Assembly (NCBI GenBank): GCA_035582835.1 | Contig: JAYKAV010000481.1 | Location: forward strand, 25,128 to 89,127 | Direction of reading: 5' to 3' | Source: Phoebastria nigripes | Taxonomy: Eukaryota > Chordata > Aves > Procellariiformes > Diomedeidae | Length of the DNA: 64,000 nucleotides | Notes under the pieces: generated by a model | Told to the model about the DNA's origin: nothing | What the model saw: only the letters and a program-made list of their open reading frames with translations | Database searches by the model: none | Part shown: positions 13,996 to 28,800 of the stretch, piece by piece | Numbering within the stretch: position 1 is the stretch's first letter | Layout: the number at the start of each line of letters is the position of its first letter | Program-made: the position numbers and the translations under genes

Positions 13996-16900
13996 CCTGA
14001 TAACACAGGATAACAGCCAGGATAACACACACACTGTGCACTCAGTGTGAACTAATCTAAATGCAGCTATAGAAAAGTCAGGTCTGATTTCCCATAACAG
14101 GTCTGATTTTCTTTTCAGATTCAAAGAAAAAACAGAGGAAGCTTAGCTCCAAGACTGTGGTTTAGAGAGATCTGTGGTTTTAAAGAATTTGACAAGTTTC
14201 CCTCCCCCACAAAACATCTAATATGAAGATCTGTTCAGAAACTCACAAATAAGCTTGCAAGACCTATTTTAACCAAAATTTAGCCAAGCCAAGCAAGAAT
14301 ATTTCCCTCCAAAGCATTTTGGCAGCTATGTAAGAATTACAAGTTATCTAGCAGAACGTGGTTGCAAACAACACTTTCGCAGGAAAGCCTTGAAGCTGTT
14401 AAACTGTGATAAGCAAATTCAAGTGAACTGCACGATGGAGAAGCAGCAAAGCAAAGCCGCTCACATCTTGTTCCCAAGAACTTTGGAATTAAATTATACT
14501 CTTCTCACATCAGCAACAGGGTTTGCATAGGATAATATGCATGTGGTGTAGAAAGACTATGACTTAAATGCAAGTGTGGCTGTGGACAGTTAAATCTGAT
14601 ATTCTTACAGACACATGTTTTTTATAGTATCAGTTAAATAACTGATATCCTGAATAGAGGTCAAGATTACATATGAAATGCTATATAGTGATGCTTCTTT
14701 TCTCTTGGACTGTCCTGTCCAATTAGCTATTATTTTTGTTCTTTGTATGACTTGGAAGTCTTCTCTCTAAAAGCTTCAAAACTTTAATACCTGAAACAAG
14801 ACCTAGTTACACAAAAGTTAACAAAGGGTTTCAAATTTCTTATCAGAGAGAAGCCAAAATGGAGCAGCGAAGTCTGTGACCAGTCAGACAAAGCAAAAGG
14901 ACTTTATTTTGAGCTTAAGGTACGACCTACTATGAAAATGCATGCCTACACATACTGGAGAAAACAGCTCTGGTTTGAGCGATGTGGGCAGTCCTAAACG
15001 TTCAAAAGGTTGTAAGCACATAAGCAACATTATATGTCTGTCTTGCTAAAGATTCTGGAAACTACTATATTATTTTAAGACACTTGAACTTTTCTTTTCT
15101 TTTTAAATATAAGAAACTTTTTGAACTCTCATCCATTAGAAATATATGTAAAAACCTCCTGAGTTGGTTATACAGAAAATAAGACCCCAAAATGCTAACT
15201 TCAAATTTTGCATCAGACTCTTGCGTTTTACCAAAATTATACATCAAGTAGCCAAGATTTTTGGTATAAGTTCTTGAAATCACTCTGAAACATTTAAATG
15301 GCTCTTAACATGTATCACTAGCAACAGTGAATCAGTGGGCACAGAGCACTGCAAGAACCATTTAGGCCTCAGGTAAAGTATCTCCACTCTGCCGTCTTTA
15401 GGGAGAGTGCAGAAAGGAGACGGCCAGAGCTACCAGGAGGCAGGAACAGAATAACCAGACAGGGTGAACTTCAGAAACTTGCTCCTTTCTGTCCTTGTTT
15501 TGCAAGCACTGAGCAAGACGTGCTCATTTCTCAGGTTCTCCCATCCAACAATTCCCATTTCGCTTGTTGGGACCTTTTTGAGAAACAGGAATAATGGATA
15601 GAAAAAGGCAGAGTTCATTCTACTATTCGCGATTTCTCATTTTCCATACAGCCTCTACAAAAAGAGGTAGAAGCCAGTTGTTCTGCCTTTAGCCAACTCT
15701 CTGTCCTAAGGTGTTGTAAACCTTACCAACAGTTACTATTTCCAATGCCATTGGCTGAACTAGCTGGGGAGGGATGTGTTAGCAACAAGCAGCAGGTAAA
15801 TCTCACATTCAAAGACAACCCCTCTGTAACACACTGATTTCATTTAACTTTAGAATATCAGACAGAAATCACAAGATGTGCCTAAGAAGTATTCCCAAAT
15901 TGTAACATATCCCAAACTGTATTCATATAGATTAACAGATGTATCAAATAGGGCAACAAATACTGGAAATACAAGGTTAGATGATTACTGGCCAGCTAGA
16001 TTTTTTTTAATGGTGCTTTGCTTTCTGTTATTTCTATTTAATTTGCTCCATCTGCACATGGATGTCGATAGATAAAAATAAATTAAATTAAAATTAAAAT
16101 CTAATTACTGTCTTACTTGAAAGTCCTTCCCTGAATAGGGCATTAAAGTTTATTTTAAACTACGCATGATTGCTTTGATGCTTTGTAAACTCTTACATGG
16201 ACAAGATAGATCAAGCTGCAGACAGCTTCAGCAGTGACCAGATGCAGTGGGTCTATTAGACCACTCAATCTCAGCAGACCTGTACAGTAACCTAAAACTT
16301 TTCAAACTCAATTCAACTTGAGTAGAGAACGCTGCTGACAGAAATGTCTAGTTTCTTTTTAAGANAATAACTCCACTAGTTTTCTGAAATAATTTATATC
16401 ACAAAGTACTTCAAGGCTCTCCAGCACTGTTCTCTGTAAACACTTGGGCAGGTTAGAGAAGGAACTGCTTCTTTATCTGATACTAAGCCTCCTTTAAGGG
16501 CTAGCAAGCCAGCAGTCTCACCAAATCTGAAACATTAGGGTGGTAGACCAGCACAATTTTGAATCTACTTTGTAGTCTTTTTATTGATGTTTTTTGTTCT
16601 CATTCATTGGCAACCTCCCCTCACCAGATGTGCTACAACAACCACTTGTGCAATTTCTCGTGTCCCATGATGGATGCAGACCTAAAAGACAGTTAACCCG
16701 CTCCACTGAACAGCATGCCCGTCAAGGCACACCTGAACAATATAGTTGCCTACATTTGTGATGCTGCACTCTCAGTCCCCAGAAAAAGAGGATAAAGATC
16801 TTAAATAGAAACCAATAACAAAAGAAAAATGCCAAACCATTTCACACGCTGAATCAACAGTGAGTCACAACACTCCTAGACTTTGACTAACAGACCAGAG

Positions 16901-18861
16901 AATGAAGCAACATCACAAAGAAAAAAAAAAAGAAATCCTCTATTTACTGTGGCCAATAAAAGATACGCTAAGAAATAATAATGAGAAACAGTGCCTTTTT
17001 TGTTCAAAGATCGACTGCATTGGTGATTTCTTGAGGTGTGGGTTTTGGTTTTTTTTTTTGATTCCCCAGCAAAAAACCTCTTGTAGTTCATAAAAGCAGA
17101 GGGTAAATTTACTCATCATCAAATATTTCCAAAAACTGGTGAAGTTCTCACCTTAACCATGATTTCCCAATTAGTACTTGTTAGTAAAGGGCATCTGCTA
17201 TTGAGATGCTTCCCTCCAAATGAGGATATATTCCTTCCCACCTCCAGTTTGTGGCAGAACTATTAGGGTATTTGTTCACTTTTAACCCTCCAAAATTGAA
17301 TTTCCACCTTCAGAATATTATCCTAAAGCAAAACTATGCAAACCCAATCCATTTACTAGGGCCTGGAATTGGTAGGAAAATTTTGCAAAGCCATTTTCAG
17401 GTATTTAAAAAAAAAAACCTCACCATCTCTTGCAGATGAGTATTTTTTTATTAGCTTCTTGTCACATTTTCTCCTTTTTAGTACTTTCTCTGTAGTTTAA
17501 ACAAGCTGAGAAAGGCCTAAAGTTTTCCTCAAAATTAACTCAGAGAATGAAGTGTTTTGGTAGAAAAAGAAAATGAAAAAGCAGCTCTTCCTGAACTGCA
17601 TGGTTTAGAACCATAACAGAAAGTCCCTATTATGGTTTATGTGAGAAAGGTTTTAAAAATCAGAGGATCAAGATTCTGCTCTTCTCAATTTTACCAGCCT
17701 GCATGAAAGGATTCCCATCTTGTTGTGATTTTTCTAAAGCCTTAAACAAACAAACAAACAAAAAAATCAAGCTTCCTTTCCACATCCTAAAAAAATTACA
17801 TAAAAGCAAAGAGGACAAGGGCAATTAGAAATTTAAGTAACCCCCTTCAAGAAACTAGAAGAAGATTAGATAAGAGAGGCTGACAGAGAATTTTCTATTA
17901 TTTCCACTTTGACCATTCTGAAGAGACTTTCCTTCCACCTTCTGATTGTAAGAAATTTTAGGAAGGACAGTTGTTGAAACTGAAACACTGAATGCTAGCC
18001 ACCAAAAAACCCCCAGTGAATGTACTCACTGCCGCATACTCAAAAAGCAAGCCTTATTTCCATAATTCACCGGTCCTACCCGCTACTTAAACAGCTTGTG
18101 CTAAGCATGCCATCTCCCTGCTGAGGAATCCACCTCCAAAGCTGATTGTTTGGTACACGTTACTGAGTAGAACTTCCTGTGCATGTTATTACTCATCTCA
18201 CCCTGATGTGTGACAAAAATTGGAAGAGGAACTCTTCCAAGTGCGTAAAATCTGTTGCAATGAAAAAGTAATACACATTTGCATCCTTCCTACACCTAAC
18301 CTAAGGCAAGATGCAAAACAGAGTCAAAGGAGCACTAACAGGATATGTGGTCTTGCCAACTCTTCTGATTTTATTAGGAGTCTCTTGATTATGGAAAGGT
18401 TCTTAGAATCCTAATATTGGAACAGTATTACCTGAGAACCTCATTTCTTACTGATTAAAAACATTTCTAGCCTTTGTGACAGGTCAGAAAAACAAGAATC
18501 CAGAAATCTACTCCAAAACAAAAATTGAAATCTTCACAAAAAAGAGCATCAATACAAAGGACTCTACTATCTCTGAGTGAATTCATGCTGCTGTGAGGGA
18601 TCTCCTCGCTGATCAGACACTGTAGAATCATCCTTGACCTCTTGCATCTCCACCTCCCTCAGCCTGACATCAAGAGGACTGTGGGGGGAGGGAGCAGCAA
18701 AATACTGCATTTGGTGGTTAGGCATGCTCACCTGCAAACAACTTCTGTCTCTAAACTATCAAAATTTGACGGGAAGTACCTGTCATCATCCACTGAAATT
18801 ACTTTGGCTTCTTCCTTCCCCTTCTCAGCAATATGTAATTTCAAAGACCTTATCTACTAGC

Positions 18862-18901
18862 CTTAATAGTATATTAATAATATTATAGTATTAATTAGTA
18901 G
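18862..18901 (+). repeat. AT-only imperfect palindrome
   Basis: Nearly pure A/T sequence (TTAATAGTATATTAATAATA then TTATAGTATTAATTAG) with near-symmetric arms. Gene-free context. Confidence 0.6.
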
Positions 18902-21900
18902 TCTATCAGGATGCGTCAGAGGAGTAAAGCACGTGGGATAAATACGAGTACAGTTATTTCAGTTCACAAGTGACAGCCAGGAGTAAGTCTGACTGTTATT
19001 GCATAGTCTACTGGCTTCTTTACTGCTTTTGTTTAAGAGGGGACAGATGCAAGCAATTTTCCCTCAATGTCAGAGGCTGGACAGAGTGTTTTCACTGTTA
19101 TTCAGGGCAGGAGAAGTGCATGCATGCGCATATTATCATTACAACCAGGTTCTCTTAGGAAGAGAGAGACTCCTTTTGTCCTTTGTAGGCCTGTAGGCCT
19201 CCCTCTGCTGACTTGAAATTCTTTTCTCTAAGCCATTATGGTGGTTCTGCCTCTCTCCTCCTTCAGAAACTCCTTTTTCTATTTCTGGTAGCTCTAGCTG
19301 TTGAGGGAGAGCAAGCTCTGACTATCTCTGTAGTGGTGATATAGTCTGACTAGCTGCCTCCTTGACTCACTTGTCCATCAATATGCAATTTCAAACAGCA
19401 GCTGGAAATAAACAGCAAGTTAGCATAACTCTGTAATCAACTTTTCCATAACGCCCAGTTTGGTGACTACCACCAGATCAACATGACACTTCCCAGCCCT
19501 TTAGTATAAGGGTGAAGTTGATATATTTGACATATTACTGGAACAACTACAGCTTTCCAAAAAGAGCTTGTGGGGACGCTGATGCTGGTACATACACTGA
19601 GGTAGCTCAGATTTCAGTTAACTTAGTTTTGTGCAGACTTCTGTTCTACTGTTTCAACTTCATATAGAAGTCTCACAAAGTCAGTCAAGTTTACAGCCCA
19701 TTTAAATCATTGACAAGAGCAATGTTGCTGAAGTAAAGAGCCAAATGTTTCCTGGGAATAAATGACCCATTTTGGAAGAGCAGCAGAGGTAGGAAGCCTC
19801 AGGAAACACTCTACTATTAACAACTGTACTAAAATAAACCTCCTCTCCAAATTTTGTAACAATTATTTTAGTAAGTTTTCTGGCAAGAAGCTAGAATAAA
19901 TTATCATTCTTTGCTCCNGTGCCAATCACATTAACTCCTGCAACCACCTTAGTTCAGACAATTGGGTCACTACAACCATTCATAGTACTCATTTAATCTA
20001 CCTAAGGTTTAAGTGTACCTTGTAGTTTTAGACGTTTTTCTAAGCTTCTCAGCAACCTAAATCTGCTTCAAATAAATGACCCAAAAATGAGGACAGATTT
20101 ACACAAAGATGTCTTCATCCAATTAATTTAAAGTCAAGATTTAGTTCTGCAGTAAAACAACAGCTTGTTTTCCCATCCTGTGTCACAATGTTTATTGCAT
20201 ACTAAAGCCGAGAAAAATGATGTGTAACTAGGAAACAGAGCCTGAGTATTCATCTGTCCTTGTCAGTCATTCAAACAGGCCCCAAAAAATTAAACTGTGG
20301 TCTATGTGAAATATAAACCTTTATTTGGGGGCAAGACAGGGAGGATGGAATGATGAGATCAGTATTTTCCATTCAACAAGCACAACATTTCCCAACTTTG
20401 TAGAATGAGTCTCTGAGGACAGGCAAAAGCTTTCAATGTATTTCAAAAGATCTCATGATCTAAGCCTGAATAATAAGGCACTTGATAATCTAAAAATTTC
20501 ACCTCTTAAAATCCATTCTGGAGAACTGGCATCCAAAAGCAATAATAATTTTAAGACCTAGACATGTTTGCAGATAAGCTGTTGGTAGAATCCTTGAGCT
20601 AAAAACAGACACACAACTGAACACCACCCAGCCAGACTGACTGACTTACTCCCCATCAGCTCAACTGCCTTAACTGTGTGTGAACACTTGCCTGAAACCT
20701 TTCTTCTAATTTTGCCAGTGGAGAGTTGCAACTCCAGGTGTTGCAACACCTCTCTCAGATAAAAGGTATCAGCTTAGAATTCACTGGAATTTTCAGGGAA
20801 TACGCTCACATAAACAGTGAGCTTGCATTCCCAGTTGTATGCATCACATATTCAAAAAGATCACTAGAAAGTGCCAATACAGCTTTCGTCTTCACACAAG
20901 CTCTAACATGGCAGCATAAAAATGCAGTTAGGGATGCAATTTCTTCCCCCCTACCAAACAGCTGCATCATTGCAATCCCAGTGAACTCTTGCCTTGATAG
21001 AAGAACAAACCAAGCAGTTTAGGTGTCAGAGAATAAAGATATCAATCTCCAAATGCTGCATCTTTACTTAGACAAGAGTTACTTTGATAAAGACATATAT
21101 ATTGACACAGTTTCACTTTCTTATTTATGTAACTATGCTGGAATGAATTATCTTAATGATAAACATGTGGATTTACCTATTAAAGGACTGTTCAAGTGGC
21201 TGCACTTACATATTCATGGAGACTAAGAAAAGAGTGGACTAATACAACATTGCATTTCTGTCAAGTTCATTTTCATCCCAGTCAGAATGAGAAGAGGGCT
21301 TGAGGCTGTGCTTTCATTCCATCTCTGACCATTAGTAACACAGGGCAAGATGCTGAACCTGACTCAATGTCCAAGTCTAAAAAGATCTTGTACAGAAACA
21401 GAGGAAAAGTGACAAGACAGAAGACTACAGAAGTTCTGAGGCATCAGAAGGATACAGGAACCACAAAACAGTTTCAAACAGAAGGGAACTTCCTCACCAT
21501 GAATTATAAAATTGGTATCCTTAAAGCAGTATTATTGGCATGATGTAGAAAGTACGACTGCAAGGAGCAGATTTAAGCTCATTTTCCCCAATACACCATG
21601 TTTTAATATTTGCATCTTATAGTAAATCACAGTGTTGCCTCCTACCTATGATCCCTAGCTTGCTTACTTCACAGTACAATGTGATGTAATTTTTCCCTAA
21701 GAAAGCTTCTGGAGCAATGCCTAGTTTGAGAACTAACATTTCACAAGGAATGTATATTGACTGTAATTAATTCCTATAGATGGAGAGGCTAATTAACAAG
21801 AATCCAACTAATAACTCGGTTGGATTTAATCCATATACTGAACTGGCAACATCCACCAGAGAAAGAGGCAGGGGGTGCAGGGATATATTTGGGGAAGAAA

Positions 21901-22012
21901 TCACACATGACAGGCACTTTCAAAGTGGTTCACAGACATTTTAAATGTTGCCCAGCCACTCTTAACCCTTGGTCTCATCTACTTTCCATCACCTCTACAG
22001 GCTTCTTTTCTG

Positions 22013-22029
22013 CTCTCTCTCTCTCTCTC
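22013..22029 (+). repeat. (CT)n microsatellite
   Basis: About 8.5 uninterrupted CT units. Confidence 0.9.
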
Positions 22030-22630
22030 ATGCTATGTCTTTCCTGCATACACAATACAAAAATACCTTGGCTATTTCAGTTTTCAGCTTAAAGATTAAA
22101 ATGCCTGACATTCGCATATGCACACCATTCTTCTTAACAAAAGCCAGCTTCTGCAAATTTTGCATTTCACTGTTATTGAATGTCCTTGCACATCAAATCC
22201 AGCAACAGAACATGAAAGGGAAGGAAGTTTTCTTAGTAACACCATTTTTATTGCCAAGTTCCATTTACAAAGAAAGGTCTATTGTTCATTCTAGTCCAGG
22301 TTTTCAATAGCCATGACACACGATTAATGCCAGCAAATACAGACTCAGCTATAGAAACCTGGATTTCAGAAACATACACCAATATTTTCTAATTTCAATC
22401 CCTTCCCAGACACTTATTTACACTTTTCTTTAAATTAACATAACATTGTCACATTTACTCCAAATGTCTAACATAACTTACATTAAATAATTAATACTTA
22501 TTGCCTGTAGAAAGACATTTTGGAATTCAATTCACCCCGTGTTTGGGCTTTTTTCCATGTAAGTGTAAGTACATGTTCAGGACTTTTTTTTTTTTCTTCT
22601 CCCCCAAATGAAGTACATTTCAGACACAAC

Positions 22631-22636
22631 TTTATT
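22631..22636 (-). terminator. Candidate poly(A) signal AATAAA with GU-rich element
   Basis: The minus strand reads TTTCAATAAAGTTGTGTCTG, a canonical hexamer followed at once by a GU-rich downstream element, the best-formed of the candidates. It would define a 6.3-kb CLEC16A 3' UTR. Confidence 0.35.
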
Positions 22637-23448
22637 GAAATATATTTCATAGGAGGACAGTTCTTCATGTTCATTAAATGCTTTATGTAGTGATTAAATC
22701 CCAGGTACATTCATTCTTCTAGAAAAATACATTTCCCCCTTTTTGCACTTAAAACAATCAAACTTACAAAACAGCTCAAAATGAAGTAAAAAGTTTGCAA
22801 CAAAAATATCAACACACCTATTCACAAGTGGAGATGCCTAAAGCTATCCCCTAAAGTTTAAAATGCTTCCAGCAGGTCCCCTAGAGTTTTAACAATGTAT
22901 TATTCAGTGCTACTGCTGGGCGCAACAAAGCTCCTAGAAATTCTAATAGTCTATAAATTTGCACACTTGAATCTATTCTCAATCCTTTTCAAAATTATCT
23001 TCATGTTCATTGTAAATATTTCTGCCACAGTTAGTCCTTAAATACACCCAAACACAAAACCTCAGACCTTCTCATCTCCTCATACTAACTTAAGTTATCA
23101 GATTGCAATTACTATGTCTTAAACTCACTTTAGTATGAGTACCCATAACCAAAAGTAGTGGAGAACAAGATGAAAAAAATCTTATGTATCTTAAGATTAC
23201 GATCTTAAAAGAATCCTGGGAACACTATATACTAGTCTGAACCTTATTTAACTCTAACTTTTGTCATCAACAAGTATTCTTAGTAATTACCTGCTTCTTA
23301 AGCCCTTTTTAGTTATTTTTTTAAATAAATGCACTCCACACATTTATTTATGATAACAAGACAGTCACGACTCGTTTTTCCTTTTCATATTAAGAACCAA
23401 TGAATTCAAGTTAGCAAAACAATAAAACAGATACTGCCACAGTGCACA

Positions 23449-23454
23449 TTTATT
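23449..23454 (-). terminator. Candidate poly(A) signal AATAAA (5.5 kb after stop)
   Basis: The minus strand reads CTAATAAATGTGCACTGTGG followed by a T-rich segment, a reasonable signal plus downstream element. It is a distal alternative for CLEC16A, or possibly the end of another minus-strand transcript. Confidence 0.3.
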
Positions 23455-23802
23455 AGACAAGCAAAATTTAGCTTTACATTTATAATACATTAACAAACAT
23501 AAAATACATATTTTGTAACACCTTGCAAAAGAAATCAAATCTGAGCAATGCGCAAATCTAAAAATTTTGGGAGATCAAAATAGGGAAAATTCTGTACAAA
23601 TGTAATATAAAAATACGTTTCCNTATGAAAGAACCTTCTATTTGAGACTCAGTCCAGAACTGCATCTCCCATGTCTTTGTTGCTGCTCAAAAAATCCTGA
23701 GCAGCAGGAAAAAACCCCAAGCACTTCCCCCCTCCCAGCCCCTAAAAACATCCCACCCTAGCAAGCCCTGCTTAGATCACCATCTGCTTTTCAGAAGCCA
23801 AC

Positions 23803-23845
23803 AGGAGACAGTAAGAGTTATTATTAGGAGACAGTAAGAGTTATT
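23803..23845 (+). repeat. Tandem duplication, 20 bp perfect at 23-bp spacing
   Basis: AGGAGACAGTAAGAGTTATT occurs at 23803-23822 and again at 23826-23845, separated by ATT. Probably a replication-slippage duplication in the CLEC16A 3' flank or UTR. Confidence 0.9.
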
Positions 23846-25817
23846 GTATTTGTTTCTAATTCATGCTGTAAATGTTGGGAAAGGTCAGAGCAACAGAGCA
23901 GGCAAGCACAGGAGAACCGCTCCAAAGACTTCTAGATAATAGAAGTGCAGTGCCCAGGTTAGTGATATCCTAGGGTAGGCCAGTGATGGTTAAACAGTGA
24001 CATACCAAAAAACTCTTTCAAGAAGAATGACAGTAACAGTTAGGAAGAGAATTTTCAACATATATTTAAATGTCTAACATTAGGTTGCCTGAAAATAAGT
24101 AGGAGACTCATTGTCTTTGAGGCAAAATGCCTAGATCTCACTGATGCCCTCATCTGATGTCTTTTTGCAAATCTTTGATTCAACTATAGGATTAAAACAC
24201 TTAGCTTTCTAGACGACAGCTGCCTGTGCAATGTTTTTTTGAAAGCAACTCCCCATTTAACTTTAGCTGGTTAGTGAAGGCAACATCAGAATGTTTAGCA
24301 TGGTGGGGTTTTTTTGAAGAGTACTACATGCAGGTTAGTGAAACTATTCATTAGGCTATTCTGTAGTTATTTACCTATAACGTGCGCAGCGAAAAGAATG
24401 ACTGATTACACTAGAGCACTGACAGCATCATGTGATTAAAGTGTTCACTTTTGTGAAGTGGCTTCATACTTATACATACACTTTGACCTGCTTGTCTGAT
24501 AGCTTACCTACGTCTTCAAGCATACAGCTTTAAGTTTAATTTACTACTAGTAAAATGACACTCAATTGCAGGGTAATTATTGAATTCCTAGATTGCTTAA
24601 AGTAATCATCCCAGGCCACTTGCAGTAAGTATGGAAATTATAGTCACTCATGTCTTACTGCTTAATTAGGAAAAAAAAATCACAGTAATTTCAATCCTCA
24701 AAATTGCTGATTTTGCTATAAACAAACTATTTTAACCATCAGTTTTAAAATTCTACACACAAGAATACTTCAAATCCACAAAGGAACATTATTTCCCCCT
24801 GTATTCTGTCTCTATTGGGCAAAGGGTTCATATGTATCACTGGACATTGACTTAAACTCTGAATACTGATCTAGATTTGAGTCTTAAATTCTGGATATGG
24901 AAGAAGAGTTTTTAAATGTCACATACCTGTCCTTTAGCAACAATATTGCAAAAGAATAAACGAATTCTGGAAAATATTCCAAATTTTTCCTCACCAAGTG
25001 ACTTCAAGGAAAATTCCAACTGTGTTGTAAAGCGAAGAACTTTGAGAAGCTTCTTTAACAGGTGTAATTTTATATCTTTTGTTTTTAAGCTCAGCTTAAT
25101 TTAAGGAAGAGAAGTCAGAATTTTAGTTTATTATGAATTAGCAGTAGAGAATACAAACAAGCTCAGTCCTTATATTGTATATAATTCATGACTTTACAGA
25201 CAAAATACAGCTTTTAGTATTAATATAGTGACCACATTTCTAATGAATTTGGTTTAATCCACACAGCTTGTGAAATGTGCAGGAAGTGCAGGAAGCTTAA
25301 CCTTTGGTTTCTTCTTATATAAAAGAATTTCTGCAAAACAATTTTTGCACCCAAGTTTTACACTGCAAGCATTACTTCCACGGTGAAGTAGACATTAGAA
25401 TTGGGAACTAATGTTTCCTCCCTCCCCTTCTTTACCAAATTACCAAGTGTATGCTGTCATTACTCTCTTCACAAATGAAAAGCTTGAGTCTTGTTCATTG
25501 TTGTACACTGGATGACAGAAAAGCAAAGGGGACCAGCAAGAGGCAGTGAGACCTAACGGTGAAGGCAACACATAGTTCCATTAAACAAGTAATATCTTGG
25601 TAAAATTTGATGAAATGAGACACACAGACCATAAAATAGCAAAGTAACATTCAGTATGCCGTGGCTTCCTTGGCTTCTCTTCTCCAAAGGAAGAGAAAAA
25701 CAGAACTGTTTTATGTTAACAGAATATGGCTGAAGATAGGCATAGCCTCTACAAACAAACACTGAGAATTTAGCATCTCTCCATAATTTTGGCATTTTGC
25801 TCTGGAACATTGCTATA

Positions 25818-25823
25818 TTTATT
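25818..25823 (-). terminator. Candidate poly(A) signal AATAAA (3.1 kb after stop)
   Basis: TTTATT on the plus strand reads AATAAA in the CLEC16A sense, inside AAAATAAATATAGC. It implies a 3' UTR of about 3.1 kb. Choice between this and the later signals is not possible by eye. Confidence 0.35.
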
Positions 25824-28800
25824 TTAGAGTGATTCTACCTCCCTCTGCAGTATTACACTGAAATAGTGAGCCCTCTGAATGGTCAGTTGTTTAGCTGCTG
25901 CTCTTATTTGCAACTTGGTATTTGGATTTGGTTAAAAAGAGTGATGTTACACTGACTCAGAATCAACTTTTGTTTAGAAAAAAATTACATTTGTGGCTGA
26001 TGTGCTAATGCTTTCTTGGTTGAGTTTCCTTTTTACAGTGAAAGGGGGATAAGGAAACAGCCCTTGAGTTTTTCTGATAAGGGAGAGACAGATACGATAC
26101 TCTTCAAGGAATTGTAGATGAGTAACACTGTACCTGCAGAGATAAAAGATTACCGATGACAGATTATTTCAGCATCTCCAGAGCTTTTACATTCTGAAGT
26201 CTCCTAATGCAGCATGAAGCACAGTCAAATTGTATACACATATGCCTTAATATTAGAAGCAAACAAGTTCAAAAATCAATTGCTTCTGTGGCATAACCAT
26301 TCAGAGATTTAGGTTGGTCTGTACGAGTTGTAGCATTTATATAACAACACAACATTGGCAGAGCTGGTGCAGTCAGAGCTTTCCTAGTGTAATTCCATCT
26401 TTGCAGAGAGCTTTTGATAGAACTGCTAAAAGATATCCTGCCTTACCACCCCTCGACCAGCAAAGCTCTGCCAGTAGCGGACTAGACAGTAGACCTAGTC
26501 TTCTATTTTCCTAATAATAGTATCTATCTCAGTCATTTCCTGTGAAGCTCTCAGTAGACAACTGGTCACGAGATTTAAAAGCCACTCAAAGGCAACGAAA
26601 AGCACAAAGTCAGCTTTCTTTCCCTTTGTCCCATTTCTTGTGCAGTATGGCTCAAGGGTGAGATTATGTATACCCATTAAAAAGACTCCTTGTGCATGGT
26701 CCTAATCTTGCTAGAACTGAATTTGAAATTAGATAAACAAACATCAAGGTTTTCCTGTCTAAAATTAATTCTATTTCAGGGAACTTAGCCTGCACAGTGG
26801 CATTTTGTGTAATCTAGGTCAAGAGTTAAGGTTAACAACTAACATAAAATGCTTTCAAATTAAGTAAGGCACAATTTTTTATAATGATCTTCAGAATATT
26901 ACTGGGGCTACAGTGTAATGCTACAACATACTAGTGGAAATCTAGACTGCAGTAAGTTCAGCTAATAAAAATTTATGTGGTCCTTGTGCCCAAATTGCTA
27001 CTGATGTCTAGGCTTGTTCAGGTACACGTACATTAGCTGCAACAGTGACTGCAGTGTAAAATCACCCTAAGCATATGACCAAAAAAAAAGGTAGGCTCTT
27101 ACTCCAGCAATGCCAAATTCTCATGCCATATCCATGGCAGTGCTGAGGACACCTAACTCTCAGAATTCATTTAGAGTTTGGGCCACTCTGGAATGGTCAG
27201 AATATTGGTTAATTCAATTTGAGACAAAGTAGAAGTCACAGAAAACTAGAAATCAACAAAACTGCATGCAAAAGCTAATAAGGGAAGAGAAAAAAAAAAA
27301 TTGCTGGCGTTCAATAGCAGACACCTTGTATACACATTTTACAAAGATTAAGTTATTATGTGAAGGAAAAGGAAAAAGCGAGCAAAGTTATACTTGTGGA
27401 TTAGTCACTCACAGATAAATATAACATTTAAAATCACTTCAAGTATTCCATCTGACAGCCAGAAAGAGTGTCTGGGAAGTAGGTAAAAACTTTTCGGATT
27501 CACCTACTTGATATGAAATCAATGTTAGTAGAAACAGAATGAGGAAACAGATTGCACCGATGACTGAAATCAGAATACCAAGTAAAGCAAATAGTAGTCT
27601 TCAATCTTTGAGAGCCAGAAAGCACTCAACGTTATGAGCAGACCAATAATGACAATCTGCTCATTTTACTATTAAATTAACACATGTAGAAATTGATGAG
27701 AAATCTTAAATTCTATTCATGTTAAATTACGTATCAAATCAGCGAAGAACACTCCAAACTTTAATCAACAATTTTGCACTACTTTCTGTCAACTTGGTAT
27801 CAGGATCTAGGAAGCAAAGTAAGGCAAGCATAAACTCAGAATCACTTTTATGTAGCAATGTTGTTTAACTGTGATACTATCCCAGACAGGAAAAAAACTA
27901 CACAATACCTTTCCTTTTGAGTTTCAGACTTGCAAAGGAATTATCAGTTAGATGTGGTGACCTTCTTTCTACATGAAGATGAAAAATTTAAAAAACCTCT
28001 TTAGAGTAAAACCGCTTCCATCTGCTTCTAGAAGTTGTCCTTCAGTAGAAAGGATATCATCATTCCTCAGAGGTGTACCAATTTGACTGTCAGAAGTGAA
28101 CAAACAAGCTAGAGCAATCTCTTAAAATATTTCACATTCCTCTGTAGCTGGTTAAACAAAGACTAAGGTAGTCTCAAAAATCCTTTACGTTAATTTGAAT
28201 AAGCATTTGTCATTAAATTTCAGGCCTTTACCTTTCAAAAAATTGTTTGATATATATCTTGCTTTGAATCAAACCTTGAAATAAATATTACACATGGAAA
28301 ACACAATATTGAAGTCTGGAGTCCTACAAAAACAACACGGAAAGTGGCAAAGCCTGCTGGTATCATGCAGACCTCCAAAAGATGAATGAGATAAGGATTA
28401 AAACAAACAAACAAACAAAACCAAACTGAAAAATACACCATGTCTCAAATGGAAATGTTACCTCTGTACTACAATATATAATTTTTTCTGGTCAATGGTA
28501 AGTCTCCAGTTTCAGAGAAGTAATGACACAATATCCTGAAGCCAGGTATCCAAAAATTTCTTCACTTTGCCATAATACTGTAGACCTTTTACAATTAACT
28601 TAGTTCCTGCAGCTGGAAATCTATAATAAAAAGAAAGTAGGTGCTCTGAAATACTTTCATGTTCTTGTATAATAGAAATCTGTAGGAAACAACCAGTCCA
28701 GATTCAAAAGTTGTTTTTTTTTTCTTCTCCAGTTTAAATATGCTGAGCATCTGATGTTTACTCTAAAAGCTGCCCACACTCTCTTTCATCAGTGGGCTTC

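Larger units (their letters stand above)
13996..22609. other. Gene-free sequence before the CLEC16A 3' end
   Basis: No coding exon or retroposon recognised. It contains the AT palindrome near 18.88 kb, a (CT)n tract at 22.02 kb, and a 23-bp near-match between 199-221 and 21401-21423 (CAGAGGAAAAGTG with CAAGACAGA), which may be two pieces of one old repeat. SOCS1 or RMI2 coding sequence was looked for and not seen. Confidence 0.55.

Noticed and set aside
23803..23845. CRISPR-like direct repeat
   Set aside because: Only two units with a 3-bp gap, in a vertebrate genome; a simple tandem duplication.
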